A model generated the notes under the pieces. The model worked only from the letters and a program-made list of their open reading frames with translations, had not been told where the DNA came from and ran no database searches. The translations under genes were made by a program, and so were the position numbers. From Photobacterium sanguinicancri (GTDB lineage: Bacteria > Pseudomonadota > Gammaproteobacteria > Enterobacterales > Vibrionaceae): 44,652 nucleotides of DNA. This document shows, one piece after another, positions 26,328 to 35,907 of this stretch. The stretch's first letter is position 1. Every line of letters begins with the position of its first letter. The stretch is from contig NZ_NOIF01000019.1 of the NCBI RefSeq assembly GCF_002265265.1, positions 1-44,652 on the forward strand, written 5' to 3'.

Positions 26328-26339
26328 AATTCACTGTCT

Positions 26340-26397
26340 AATACCAACCTATCTCTCTACTAGACCAACCTAAGTAATTGCTGATGAGATTGGTATT
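26340..26397. repeat. Possible small inverted-repeat element (AATACCAA...TTGGTATT)
   Basis: Perfect 8-bp inverted ends AATACCAA and TTGGTATT enclose 42 bp, with further partial symmetry inside (CTATCTC / GATGAGA). Short palindromic elements with such ends are scattered through many Vibrionaceae genomes, from memory. One copy alone cannot prove a repeat family. Confidence 0.35.
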
Positions 26398-26432
26398 CTG
26401 ACGTACTTTGATTGATGATCCGACTTACTGTA

Positions 26433-26666
26433 TTAGCGGTGGCTAACGTCTTCGTATTCACCATCAATGGTATTACTGCCGTGTGGTGCAGCGTGCATGT
26501 TAGCGCGATTGAATCGAGTTTCCGCGTGTGCGTAAGCAACTTTACGCTTAATGAATGGCGTTGTTAGTAAAGCTGCAACACTAATGAAAAGACCCATTAC
26601 TGTTGCCATAATCAATGTAAACGCACCTACAATAAGTGCTGCAATACCAGTCAGTATATTCTTCAT
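26433..26666 (-). CDS. Small membrane protein, hypothetical
   Basis: A 77-residue protein with two closely spaced hydrophobic segments in the first 40 residues (ILTGIAALIVGAFTLIMATV and LFISVAALLTTPFI), then a polar, histidine-containing tail ending in DGEYEDVSHR. AGAGG lies 9 nt before the ATG. The gene faces the alcohol dehydrogenase gene divergently across 187 bp. The product is probably an inner-membrane protein with a cytoplasmic tail. I do not recognise a family with a known role. Confidence 0.7.
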   Translation of the reverse strand: MKNILTGIAALIVGAFTLIMATVMGLFISVAALLTTPFIKRKVAYAHAETRFNRANMHAAPHGSNTIDGEYEDVSHR

Positions 26667-26809
26667 CGTCTATGCCTCTTCTTTATGTTCTTTCAGACTA
26701 ACTGAACAAAGATGAACAATATCTGAACGAAGCCATAAATTGATCCATCTCACAGCAACACGAAAACTTTCAATTCGTGATTTACATCATTTTAAATTCA
26801 AAACCAATA

Positions 26810-26828
26810 GATGAGAATGATTATCAAA
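26810..26828 (+). promoter_or_regulatory. Fur-box-like operator upstream of the alcohol dehydrogenase gene
   Basis: The 19-mer GATGAGAATGATTATCAAA fits 13 of the 16 defined positions of the Vibrio-type Fur consensus AATGANAATNATTNTCATT. It lies 25 bp before the ATG, where binding would block initiation. This suggests iron-dependent repression by Fur; it is a pattern match only. Confidence 0.45.
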
Positions 26829-26853
26829 ATCATCAATCAGTGTGGAATGAATC

Positions 26854-27867
26854 ATGAAAGCAGCTGTAGTAAACGAATTTAAAGGTCCTCTTGTCATTAA
26901 AGATATACCACTCCCACAAGTAAAACCTCGTGATGTTTTAGTTAAAATCCATGCATGTGGTGTTTGTCATACCGACCTACATGCGTGCCATGGTGATTGG
27001 CCAGTAAAACCTAAAATGCCACTTGTGCCAGGCCATGAAGGTGTTGGAGAAATAGTTGAGGTTGGCAGCGAAATAAAACACCTTTCAGTCGGCGATCGCG
27101 TTGGTGTACCTTGGCTGTATAGTGCCTGCGGCCACTGTGATTACTGTTTAGAAGGCCAAGAAACATTGTGTCTAGAACAACATAATGCGGGCTACTCTGT
27201 TGATGGCGGTTACGCAGAATATTGTCTGGCTCATGGTGAGTACACTATCAAAATTCCAGATGGGATCAGCTACGTTGATGCAGCTCCACTCTTCTGTGCA
27301 GGTGTAACAACATATAAAGCATTAAAAGTTACTGCTGTAAAACCGGGGCAATGGGTCGCAATTGTGGGTGTGGGTGGACTTGGTCACCTTGCTATTCAAT
27401 ATGCTGTCGCTATGGGCATGAATGTCGTTGCTGTCGATACTGGTGCTGAAAAACTATCATTAGCGAAAGAACTTGGGGCCACCTACTGCATCGATTTTTT
27501 GAAAGATAAACCATCTGACAAAATTCAACAGCTTGTCAACGGTGTTCATGGTGTTGTGTGTACAGCCGTTTCAAAACCCGCTTTCGAAGAAGCGTACCGC
27601 TCGGTCCGTCGTGGCGGCACTTGCGTACTGGTTGGATTACCGCCAGAGGATATGCCAATCCCTATTTTTGATACGGTATTGAATGGTATCAAAGTAATCG
27701 GCTCTATCGTTGGCACGCGTAAAGATCTACAAGAGTGCTTACAGTTTGCGGCTGAAGGCAAAGTAAAAGCCATTACTGAAGTGAAGCAATTAGAAGATAT
27801 TAATGATATTTTCGACGATATGTTGAAAGGAGAAATTACGGGCCGAATAGTAATGGATTTCTCCTAA
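26854..27867 (+). CDS. adhP: Zinc-dependent alcohol dehydrogenase
   Basis: A 337-residue medium-chain dehydrogenase. Catalytic zinc ligands are visible in ACGVCHTD (Cys35, with Cys38 following) and GHEGVGE (His61, Glu62). The structural zinc uses the four cysteines of CGHCDYC plus Cys106 (residues 92-106). The NAD-binding [13 protein letters not shown] lies around residue 172. Length and motifs match AdhP, the propanol-preferring ethanol dehydrogenase that interconverts alcohols and aldehydes with NAD. It is monocistronic: a Fur-like box sits upstream and a terminator downstream. Confidence 0.9.
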   Translation: MKAAVVNEFKGPLVIKDIPLPQVKPRDVLVKIHACGVCHTDLHACHGDWPVKPKMPLVPGHEGVGEIVEVGSEIKHLSVGDRVGVPWLYSACGHCDYCLEGQETLCLEQHNAGYSVDGGYAEYCLAHGEYTIKIPDGISYVDAAPLFCAGVTTYKALKVTAVKPGQWVAIVGVGGLGHLAIQYAVAMGMNVVAVDTGAEKLSLAKELGATYCIDFLKDKPSDKIQQLVNGVHGVVCTAVSKPAFEEAYRSVRRGGTCVLVGLPPEDMPIPIFDTVLNGIKVIGSIVGTRKDLQECLQFAAEGKVKAITEVKQLEDINDIFDDMLKGEITGRIVMDFS

Positions 27868-27887
27868 GCCTTTAATTTTATGAAAAA

Positions 27888-27915
27888 TAAAGCCGGCTTA
27901 CACTAGCCGGTTTTT
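27888..27915 (+). terminator. Intrinsic terminator after adhP
   Basis: A 10-bp stem AAAGCCGGCT/AGCCGGTTTT (one G-U pair) with a 6-nt loop is followed by TG. It lies 20 bp after the stop codon. Confidence 0.85.
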
Positions 27916-27991
27916 GTTAGAGTAAATAAGTGAGGAAAAATTTACCCTTCACTTATTCCATCATCTAAATCGATATAATGCAGTCGCCTTT

Positions 27992-28897
27992 TTAATCATC
28001 CCCTAGCTCTTTTAAAACAAAATCAATAAAACTTCTCACCTTTGAAGACATGTGCTTCCTACTGGGGTACATCATATACACATTGATGATTTGCAATTTA
28101 AAGTCCGTAAAAAGGGGAACTAGAAGCCCCTGTTCAATTTCTGACCTTAAATTGAATTTGGGTAACCGTGTAATACCTTGGCCCGCAAGGCAAAGACCCA
28201 ACTCCATTTCTGAGCTGTTCGTCAGTACTTTGCTATGTATTTGGATCGGATGTATCTGATTATTTTGATCCGTAAATTGCCATACATTCGGCGTTTTCAA
28301 GTTGCTATAGCTAATGCAGCGGTGATTCACCAAATCAGCTGGGTGTGTCGGTGTTCCATAGCGTGATAAATATTCTGGCGAGGCAAGAGTGATCCCATGT
28401 GACTTAAATATAGGACGGCATATTAAGCTTGAATCTTCAATCGTAGCTGATGCTCGGATTAAAAGGTCAAAGCCCTCGGCAACCATATCAACCCGACGAT
28501 CATTAAGATCCAGCTCCAAGTTCACTTCAGGGTATTGCATCATATATTTCGCGACTACTGGGCGAATTCTGGATATGCCTAAACTAATAGGACATGAAAT
28601 CCGTAGCAAACCGCGTGGTTCAAGCTGCCCTCCCGTCATGGCGAGTTCAGCTTGCTCTGCATCAAAAAGTAACTGCTGGCATTGTTGAAAGTAAACTTCA
28701 CCTTCAGATGTAAGACTTAATGATCGCGTAGTACGATGCAACAAACGCACCCCTAACCGCTCTTCGAGTTTGTTTATCTCTTTACTGATATACGATGTTG
28801 AGTGACCACTACTTTCAGCTGCTTTTGTGAAACTCCCGCAATTAACAACCTCAACAAAAATGAGCATTCCATCGAGTAAATGTGCATTAAACGCCAT
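27992..28897 (-). CDS. LysR-family transcriptional regulator
   Basis: A 301-residue regulator. The N-terminal winged helix-turn-helix is clear (GMLIFVEVVNCGSFTKAAES, then STSYISKEINKLEERLGVRLLHRTTRSLSLT). The C-terminal domain is a periplasmic-binding-like effector domain with RISCPISLGI and VDMVAEGFDLLIRAS, as in the CrgA/DsdC-like, quinone/aromatics-responsive group. LysR proteins usually control a divergent neighbour; here the neighbours upstream are a VOC-protein remnant and an FMN reductase gene, which is a common target type for this group. The effector is unknown. Confidence 0.9.
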   Translation of the reverse strand: MAFNAHLLDGMLIFVEVVNCGSFTKAAESSGHSTSYISKEINKLEERLGVRLLHRTTRSLSLTSEGEVYFQQCQQLLFDAEQAELAMTGGQLEPRGLLRISCPISLGISRIRPVVAKYMMQYPEVNLELDLNDRRVDMVAEGFDLLIRASATIEDSSLICRPIFKSHGITLASPEYLSRYGTPTHPADLVNHRCISYSNLKTPNVWQFTDQNNQIHPIQIHSKVLTNSSEMELGLCLAGQGITRLPKFNLRSEIEQGLLVPLFTDFKLQIINVYMMYPSRKHMSSKVRSFIDFVLKELGDD

Positions 28898-29035
28898 AAC
28901 TTCCCTCTCTCTATGACAAACTGGGCAACTAAATTAGCTTATCAGTGACACACTTTATTACGTACATTCATCAATTAACAGTCATTTGGAAATAATCCAT
29001 CCACTATAAGGCTATTAATGATTTTCACGATGTAA

Positions 29036-29212
29036 TTTATAGTTAGTCCATCAGCAGCAACACGAAACATGTTTATGGATGTTGAAATAAAGCATTCCAC
29101 TCAGCAGCACGAACTGGTAACTCACCCAACGGGGCTCTCTCTATTTATTCGAGACCCAGATCGTAACGTTATCGAATTTATTGAATATACTGGATTAAAT
29201 GCATTCAACTAG
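29036..29212 (+). pseudogene. Remnant of a glyoxalase/VOC-family gene (C-terminal piece)
   Basis: An open frame of about 58 codons after an in-frame stop at 29033 ends with TGLSLFIRDPDRNVIEFIEY, the C-terminal strand and metal-ligand glutamate region typical of VOC (glyoxalase/dioxygenase) proteins, which are usually 120-140 residues. The first ATG (29069) lacks a ribosome-binding site, and the N-terminal VOC module is absent. The piece sits between a LysR regulator and an FMN reductase gene, so it is likely what is left of a gene from that small regulon after a deletion. Confidence 0.6.
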
Positions 29213-29279
29213 TCAGCGTTAAGAACAGTAACAATGCTCAACATCCAAAAATATAAAATTAGAACTTTAAGGAATCATC

Positions 29280-29804
29280 ATGAAAGTATTAGCATTTGCA
29301 GCAAGTAACAGTAAGCAGTCAATCAACAAACAATTAGCAACAGCTGCTAGCCAACTCATAAATGAAGCTGATGTTGAAGTTTTAGATATCAATGATTACG
29401 AAATGCCGATTTTTAGCATGGAGCGTGAGCAAGAGCTTGGTCAACCTGCGCAAGCACAGGCTTTCTTTAAAAAGATTGGTGAAGCCGATGCTCTGATTAT
29501 CTCTTTTGCAGAGCATAACGGTTCATACACTGCCGCTTACAAAAACCTTTTTGATTGGACATCACGTATCGATCAAAAAGTTTTCCAAGGCAAGCCAATG
29601 CTATTGCTTTCAACCTCACCAGGCCCTGGCGGTGCAAGTAACGTATTAGCAGCGGCTGCAGGCTCCGCTCCCTATTTCGCAGGTGACGTAAAGGCGCAGC
29701 TTTCTGTACCGAGCTTTTATGACAACTTTGATCCTTCTACCTGTACGGTGACAAATCCAGAGATTTTAGATCAACTTCAATCAGCGGTTACCTTACTGAA
29801 GTAA
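29280..29804 (+). CDS. NADPH-dependent FMN reductase family protein
   Basis: A 174-residue flavodoxin-like protein. The opening VLAFAASNSKQSINKQLA is the phosphate-binding turn of the NADPH-dependent FMN reductase family. FAEHNGSYTAAYKNLFDW and LLSTSPGPGGASNVL are the other FMN-contact loops. These enzymes reduce FMN, quinones or azo compounds in the cytoplasm. AAGGA lies 6 nt before the ATG. It follows the VOC remnant and diverges from the LysR gene, which may regulate it, perhaps in response to quinones or electrophiles (inference). Confidence 0.87.
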   Translation: MKVLAFAASNSKQSINKQLATAASQLINEADVEVLDINDYEMPIFSMEREQELGQPAQAQAFFKKIGEADALIISFAEHNGSYTAAYKNLFDWTSRIDQKVFQGKPMLLLSTSPGPGGASNVLAAAAGSAPYFAGDVKAQLSVPSFYDNFDPSTCTVTNPEILDQLQSAVTLLK

Positions 29805-30101
29805 TACACAACGAAATTCTATTATATGATTCTCGCTGTCGTGCTAAATCCTGCATTACAGCGTAAATCATCACATCTATTGCCAGCATTCATTTAATAA
29901 GCAACTCTAAGCTAGAGTATTAAATCGACTGACTCGTATACACGTAAGTAAATATTTCAAATTGTTAGTCAAACCAGTCTTCTTTTGCTTATCGACTCCT
30001 TCATTGTTTTGATTTAACTCGCAAAAGGTACAAAAGCCATTATGCGCTTACATATGCCTCTATCACTATGAGCCCCAGTTAAAACAATAATGGATTAGAC
30101 A

Positions 30102-31112
30102 ATGAAACTACGTTATCTCGCCGTACTCCTTTCTGTGATGAGTTCATCAAGCATGGCATTCGATCTGACAACTCCCCAAGCAAACAATACGGACAAGCTT
30201 GTCTGGACAGGTCATTTAAGCCCAGACACCGACACTGTGACATCCGCAATTGCAGCCGCTTATATCTATGGTGGCACTGCAGCCGTACCAGAAGATATCA
30301 ACCCGGAAAGCCGCTTTGTACTTGAGTACTGTAAAACGACAGCACCTAAACTACTTAAAGATGTGTCAGCAAAACAATTTGGCTTAGTGGATTTCAACCA
30401 ACAAACTCAACTGCATAAATCTGTCGATGAAAAAAGTATTGTTGCCATTGTTGACCACCACGCTATTGGTGGTAACCCTGTTAACATGACGCAAGTGGCG
30501 TCCATTGATATTCGCCCATGGGGTTCAGCAGCTACTATTCTTGCAAACCATGCTGAAACACACGGCATCACCTTACCAGCCAACATTGCATGTACGACGC
30601 TAGGCGGTATTTTATCTGACACTATGGTATTCCGCTCGCCAACAACCACAGAGTACGACCGTAGTTATGCTGAAAAGCTGGCTAAAGTTGCAGGCATTAA
30701 AGATCTCAATGCGTTTGGCGAAAAAATGCTTGAGGCAAAATCAGACCTCAGCCATGTTAGCGCCGCTGACATCCTGACGTTGGATTACAAAAACTTTGCT
30801 TATGGCGGTAAAAAAGTGGGCATTGGTGTTGCGGAAACCATTACTGCGCAACAATTACTGGATAGAAAGCCTGAATTTATCTCGGCAATGAAGGCCTATA
30901 AAAAAGAAGCGGGCTTAGATCACCTTTTCTTCTCTGTAATTGACACTAAAAACAAACGTGCGAATCTTTTATGGATAGACAGCGCCGATCAAAAAATTGC
31001 TAACGCTGCATTTAAAGGCAAAGCATCTGAACAATGGCTAGTGCTTGAAGGTGTGACTTCACGTAAGCGCCAAATTGGCCCTGCCATTCAAAAAGCAGTT
31101 GAAGCTAAGTAG
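30102..31112 (+). CDS. ppaC: Exported family II (Mn-dependent) inorganic pyrophosphatase
   Basis: A 336-residue DHH-family phosphoesterase with a cleavable signal peptide (residues 1-19, ending SSMA-FD). Metal ligands follow the family pattern: His38, Asp42 and Asp44 in GHLSPDTDT, Asp97 in LVDFNQ, and DHH at 118-120. The C-terminal SRKRQIGP is the substrate-binding motif of family II pyrophosphatases. These enzymes hydrolyse pyrophosphate with Mn or Co. Most characterised members are cytoplasmic, so the signal peptide is notable: this one would work in the periplasm, where it could release phosphate from external pyrophosphate. LVDFNQ replaces the common VDHNE, but the metal-binding Asp is kept. 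A structured terminator follows. Confidence 0.85.
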   Translation: MKLRYLAVLLSVMSSSSMAFDLTTPQANNTDKLVWTGHLSPDTDTVTSAIAAAYIYGGTAAVPEDINPESRFVLEYCKTTAPKLLKDVSAKQFGLVDFNQQTQLHKSVDEKSIVAIVDHHAIGGNPVNMTQVASIDIRPWGSAATILANHAETHGITLPANIACTTLGGILSDTMVFRSPTTTEYDRSYAEKLAKVAGIKDLNAFGEKMLEAKSDLSHVSAADILTLDYKNFAYGGKKVGIGVAETITAQQLLDRKPEFISAMKAYKKEAGLDHLFFSVIDTKNKRANLLWIDSADQKIANAAFKGKASEQWLVLEGVTSRKRQIGPAIQKAVEAK

Positions 31113-31152
31113 CTAAATTTAGCTTGATACACTTCAAAATTGGTCTCAATTT

Positions 31153-31187
31153 AAGCCCTTCATACCGTACGGATATGCGGGGCTTTT
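31153..31187 (+). terminator. Terminator after the pyrophosphatase gene
   Basis: A stem AAGCCC/GGGCTT with an inner CAT/ATG and CCG/CGG pairing ends in TTTT. It lies 40 bp after the stop codon. Confidence 0.75.
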
Positions 31188-31495
31188 AAACATAAACGCG
31201 TGAAATTTTTTCGATAACGACAACTTTTCTTTCCCTCTTTCAATCGCACCTTCTATTTATTCACATGCTTAATGTACCATCCGCTAAAAATCAGGTTGCA
31301 TAATTGATGCTTGTGAAACTTTTGTATTTAAGCATGAATAAAATCCCGCTAAATCTCTTCAACACAATTGGTTATCAGCCATAAAGTCCATCTAAACCAG
31401 CTTTGTAAATGGGATTTGCGTCACTCTAAAGTGGTAATCCGCATGCGAGCATACACGCAGAATTTGAGAATAATCACAATTGGTACATACCACAT
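31188..31495. other. Upstream region of the nucleoside transporter gene
   Basis: Between the terminator and the transporter ATG lie about 310 bp without a convincing gene. The stretch is AT-rich and should hold the promoter and a long 5' leader of the transporter. I found no complete CRP palindrome by eye, although nucleoside transporters in enteric relatives are often CRP/CytR-controlled. Confidence 0.4.
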
Positions 31496-32689
31496 ATGCC
31501 CTACTTACATTTTATTTTTGGCCTTGCTGTTGTCGCCGTTCTTGCCTTATTAGTGAGCAAAGATCGTAAAAGCATAAAACTTCGTTACATCATTCAGCTA
31601 CTCGTGATTGAAATGAGTGTGGCTTACTTCTTACTCAATTCATCCGCCGGTACTGGTATTGTTACCGAGTTCGCAAATGGATTTAATGGCCTAATGGCTT
31701 TTGCCGCTGAAGGGACAAATTTCGTTTTCGGTGGGCTAATCAATGACGGTGGTTTCGACTTTTTCCTTCAAGTTTTAATGCCAATTGTGTTCATTTCGGC
31801 GCTGATCGGTATTCTTCAGCACATTAGAGTGCTACCCGTTGTTATTAGTGCTATTGGCTTCTTACTCTCTAAAATCAATGGCATGGGTAAATTAGAATCT
31901 TTCAATGCCATCAGTGCGCTAATGGTTGGCCAGTCTGAAAACTTTATTACCTATAAAGATATTCTGGGTAAGATGTCTGAACGCCGTATGTACACCTTAG
32001 CAGCAACGGCAATGTCGACCGTTTCAATGTCTATCGTGGGTTCTTACATGCAGCTAATCGCCCCTAAGTATGTGGTGGCGGCGCTATTTTTAAACATGTT
32101 TAGTACTTTCATTATTCTGTCGATCATCAACCCTTATGATCATGAAGCAGAAGTGAACTTCGACGATATGATTGCAGAAGCTGAAGGCGAAAGAGTCACC
32201 TTCTTCGAAATGCTAGGTGAATACATTTTAACGGGCTTTAAAGTTGCCGTAATCGTTGCTGCAATGCTGATTGGCTTTATCTCACTGATTGCCATGATCA
32301 ACAAAGGCTTTACTGTAGCGCTAGGTATTAGCTTCCAAGACTTGATTGGCTATGTATTCTACCCTGTCGCTTGGCTGATGGGTATTCCTGCAAGCGAAGC
32401 ACTGCAAGCCGGTAGTATTATGGCTACCAAGTTAGTTTCGAACGAGTTTGTGGCAATGATGGCGCTACAAGAGCAACTAGATACCCTATCTGCTCATACG
32501 GTTGGTACAATTTCTATCTTCTTGGTGTCATTCGCTAACTTTAGCTCTATCGGTATTATTGCTGGTGCTGTTAAAGGGGTGAACGAAGAAAAAGGTAACC
32601 TTGTTGCACGCTTCGGCCTGCGCTTACTTTATGGTTCAACCTTGGTAAGTATCCTTTCAGCGATGATCGCTAACATTATGATGGCCTAA
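31496..32689 (+). CDS. nupC: NupC-type concentrative nucleoside transporter
   Basis: A 397-residue inner-membrane protein with around ten hydrophobic helices. The family motifs [23 protein letters not shown] (here [13 protein letters not shown]) and the later [15 protein letters not shown] and [13 protein letters not shown] are diagnostic of concentrative (CNT) nucleoside symporters, which bring nucleosides in with protons or sodium. The SNEF and GQSE segments contribute to substrate and cation binding. The ATG at 31496 gives a hydrophobic start; the ribosome-binding site is weak. It lies next to the CRISPR array, separated by a hairpin terminator. Confidence 0.92.
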   Translation: MPYLHFIFGLAVVAVLALLVSKDRKSIKLRYIIQLLVIEMSVAYFLLNSSAGTGIVTEFANGFNGLMAFAAEGTNFVFGGLINDGGFDFFLQVLMPIVFISALIGILQHIRVLPVVISAIGFLLSKINGMGKLESFNAISALMVGQSENFITYKDILGKMSERRMYTLAATAMSTVSMSIVGSYMQLIAPKYVVAALFLNMFSTFIILSIINPYDHEAEVNFDDMIAEAEGERVTFFEMLGEYILTGFKVAVIVAAMLIGFISLIAMINKGFTVALGISFQDLIGYVFYPVAWLMGIPASEALQAGSIMATKLVSNEFVAMMALQEQLDTLSAHTVGTISIFLVSFANFSSIGIIAGAVKGVNEEKGNLVARFGLRLLYGSTLVSILSAMIANIMMA

Positions 32690-32728
32690 CGCAGTTCCCC
32701 CTGCCCTCATAATTAATTCACCCTAAAG

Positions 32729-32750
32729 AAAGCCGACTTATGTCGGCTTT
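32729..32750. terminator. Hairpin terminator between nupC and the CRISPR trailer
   Basis: A perfect 9-bp stem AAAGCCGAC/GTCGGCTTT with a 4-nt loop lies between the 3' end of nupC and the trailer end of the CRISPR array. Being symmetric, it could stop transcription from both sides and mark the edge of the CRISPR locus. Confidence 0.82.
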
Positions 32751-32757
32751 GTTGCTA

Positions 32758-35700
32758 TCTAGATAGAGTCTGTTCGGCAGTGAAGCATTAGCATCGGTCA
32801 TATTCTGAAGCATGTAATTTCTAAGCTGCCTGTTCGCCAGTGAAGAAGGTGCTGAACTTGAAGCTATGGTGGTTTCATTTCTAAGCTGCCTGTTCGGCAG
32901 TGAAGTAAACCTATCAGACATTCGCGGTATCGAAACATTTCTAAGCTGCCTGTTCGGCAGTGAAGTAACATAAACCATCAAACAAAGCAGGGGGCCATTT
33001 CTAAGCTGCCTGTTCGGCAGTGAAGGTATTTACCAAATCTAGCCCCAACCTCATCAATTTCTAAGCTGCCTGTTCGGCAGTGAAGTTCCGCACGGGAGGT
33101 GATGGGTTCAAGATATTTTTCTAAGCTGCCTGTTCGGCAGTGAAGAGTACAAGTCGGCTATTACTTCATTATCTGCGTTTCTAAGCTGCCTGTTCGGCAG
33201 TGAAGGTATCGTTTCTGCTGGGCTTGGGTTGATTTTTTTTCTAAGCTGCCTGTTCGGCAGTGAAGATTATTTGGACGCATAACCCGTGTAGCTTACTTTT
33301 CTAAGCTGCCTGTTCGGCAGTGAAGTATCGGTCGCAGATACCACGGTGAGCAAGTAATTTCTAAGCTGCCTGTTCGGCAGTGAAGGCAAGCCTTCTGCTT
33401 TCGTACCTTGGTTCATATTTCTAAGCTGCCTGTTCGGCAGTGAAGGCAGGTGTGCAACCATCTCACCGCATGTACCTTTTCTAAGCTGCCTGTTCGGCAG
33501 TGAAGCTTTTTTATCATATCTTCGTTATTGTTTGACATTTCTAAGCTGCCTGTTCGGCAGTGAAGTTCTAAGTGTCTTTTAAATGTTTTGACGTGTGTTT
33601 CTAAGCTGCCTGTTCGGCAGTGAAGGTGCATTTTCAGTCAGTGAGTGGGGTGTAATTTTTCTAAGCTGCCTGTTCGGCAGTGAAGTTGGTGAAGCATTCG
33701 ACAACATGATGATGAACTTTCTAAGCTGCCTGTTCGGCAGTGAAGAAGACCACCAACAACAGAGTATGTAGGGCTGGTTTCTAAGCTGCCTGTTCGGCAG
33801 TGAAGTCTAGCTGGATACTTGCGCATACCACATCAATTTTCTAAGCTGCCTGTTCGGCAGTGAAGTCTGAGAATGCACGTTCATTTGCTCAGCGCATTTT
33901 CTAAGCTGCCTGTTCGGCAGTGAAGATCGTTGATGTGAGTTCCGTTTGCTTTGTTGTTTTCTAAGCTGCCTGTTCGGCAGTGAAGTCACTATTGATGCAA
34001 GCCGCGTGTTTGTGTTTTTTCTAAGCTGCCTGTTCGGCAGTGAAGTCCGACTGTCGGAAATGGTCGCCAAGCCCGTGTTTCTAAGCTGCCTGTTCGGCAG
34101 TGAAGGATTTGGCTGATTTCTTCTTCGCCGCGTTTAATTTCTAAGCTGCCTGTTCGGCAGTGAAGTCGGGCAGCTAGACAACGACACAAACAGTTACTTT
34201 CTAAGCTGCCTGTTCGGCAGTGAAGGGTGAGTACATCAAAATAACTCAATCTCGCCATTTCTAAGCTGCCTGTTCGGCAGTGAAGAAGTTGTGGAATTTC
34301 GTTAACAGTGTTCAGGGTTTCTAAGCTGCCTGTTCGGCAGTGAAGATATTGACTGGTCATCAATTGATTTAGTTACCTTTCTAAGCTGCCTGTTCGGCAG
34401 TGAAGAGATAAGTCAGAAGTAACAAGCGTGCCTGGAATTTCTAAGCTGCCTGTTCGGCAGTGAAGGCCATTGACCACGCCTGACAAGGAAAGCCACCTTT
34501 CTAAGCTGCCTGTTCGGCAGTGAAGTTCTTAGGTCCAATCTTTTGGCCAATTCCAACTTTCTAAGCTGCCTGTTCGGCAGTGAAGATGGGGTTGATGTCT
34601 AACCCTGCTGCGGTGATTTTCTAAGCTGCCTGTTCGGCAGTGAAGCTTGGAGTGGTGAGTATTCAGGGTTCATACTATTTCTAAGCTGCCTGTTCGGCAG
34701 TGAAGATTACTGTTTGACCGTGGACAAAGTTGTCCGTTTTCTAAGCTGCCTGTTCGGCAGTGAAGTGCTTGTCACTCTCAGTGACCTTGCTATCACTTTT
34801 CTAAGCTGCCTGTTCGGCAGTGAAGCTTATGGCCACAACAAAAGATAAAGTGATTCTGTTTCTAAGCTGCCTGTTCGGCAGTGAAGTTACACCGATTCAG
34901 ATACCGCTTTTAATAAAGTTTTCTAAGCTGCCTGTTCGGCAGTGAAGAAAAACATATGGTCGATTTGCGAAGTATCAGCTTTCTAAGCTGCCTGTTCGGC
35001 AGTGAAGCTCATAACCTTGCTTTGTTGCGTAAGCGATTATTTCTAAGCTGCCTGTTCGGCAGTGAAGAATGCGGTTAATCCACGGCATGTAACGAATACT
35101 TTCTAAGCTGCCTGTTCGGCAGTGAAGCCTTTAATTAAGCCGGTGACGTTGCCTTCGATTTTCTAAGCTGCCTGTTCGGCAGTGAAGTACGCGAGATTGG
35201 TGAGGCGCCAGTACATATTTTTCTAAGCTGCCTGTTCGGCAGTGAAGGGTCTTCCACGGGGTCGCCGCGCATTTCTGCGTTTCTAAGCTGCCTGTTCGGC
35301 AGTGAAGTTTTCCAGTACTCACCAAGCTCCTGGTATGCTTTTCTAAGCTGCCTGTTCGGCAGTGAAGTGAACTGATACCATTCCAGGCTGGCATTCTTAT
35401 TTCTAAGCTGCCTGTTCGGCAGTGAAGATTTACTGAATGACCCGCCCGAGTTTACACCTTTTCTAAGCTGCCTGTTCGGCAGTGAAGGGTTCTTTTTTCA
35501 AGTGATCGCAGCACTTGTCTTTCTAAGCTGCCTGTTCGGCAGTGAAGAGATAAGCCCAGGACAAATTCACGTGCTTTACTTTCTAAGCTGCCTGTTCGGC
35601 AGTGAAGTGTTTGGGTTCTCATGGATTAGCGTTCTTGTCTTTCTAAGCTGCCTGTTCGGCAGTGAAGATCATCATGATTCACTACCCTCTGGTGGGTTTT

Positions 35701-35907
35701 TTCTAAGCTGCCTGTTCGGCAGTGAAGAAATAAAGCGACTGGAATTAGCAAGGCTCCAATTTCTAAGCTGCCTGTTCGGCAGTGAAGCGACAGTCGGAAA
35801 TCTTCCAGCCCGTTGTGTGTTTCTAAGCTGCCTGTTCGGCAGTGAAGGTTACTGGCATGGAATGTCTGCCGGACTTGGTTTTCTAAGCTGCCTGTTCGGC
35901 AGTGAAG
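32758..35907 (-). CRISPR. Type I-F CRISPR array, 53 repeats and 52 spacers
   Basis: Fifty-three copies of a 28-bp repeat (crRNA-sense halves CTTCACTGCCGAAC and AGGCAGCTTAGAAA) recur every 60 bp. Spacers are 32 nt except two neighbouring 33-nt spacers (34826-34858 and 34887-34919). The repeat forms the type I-F stem CTGCC/GGCAG with loop GAACA and leaves the 8-nt handle CTTAGAAA after Csy4 cutting. Transcription is on the minus strand, away from csy4. The leader end is at 35907, the trailer at 32758. The terminal trailer repeat (32758-32785) keeps only the half far from the handle, and the next one (32818-32845) carries one stem mismatch, both as expected for the oldest end. All others look identical. 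Confidence 0.98.
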
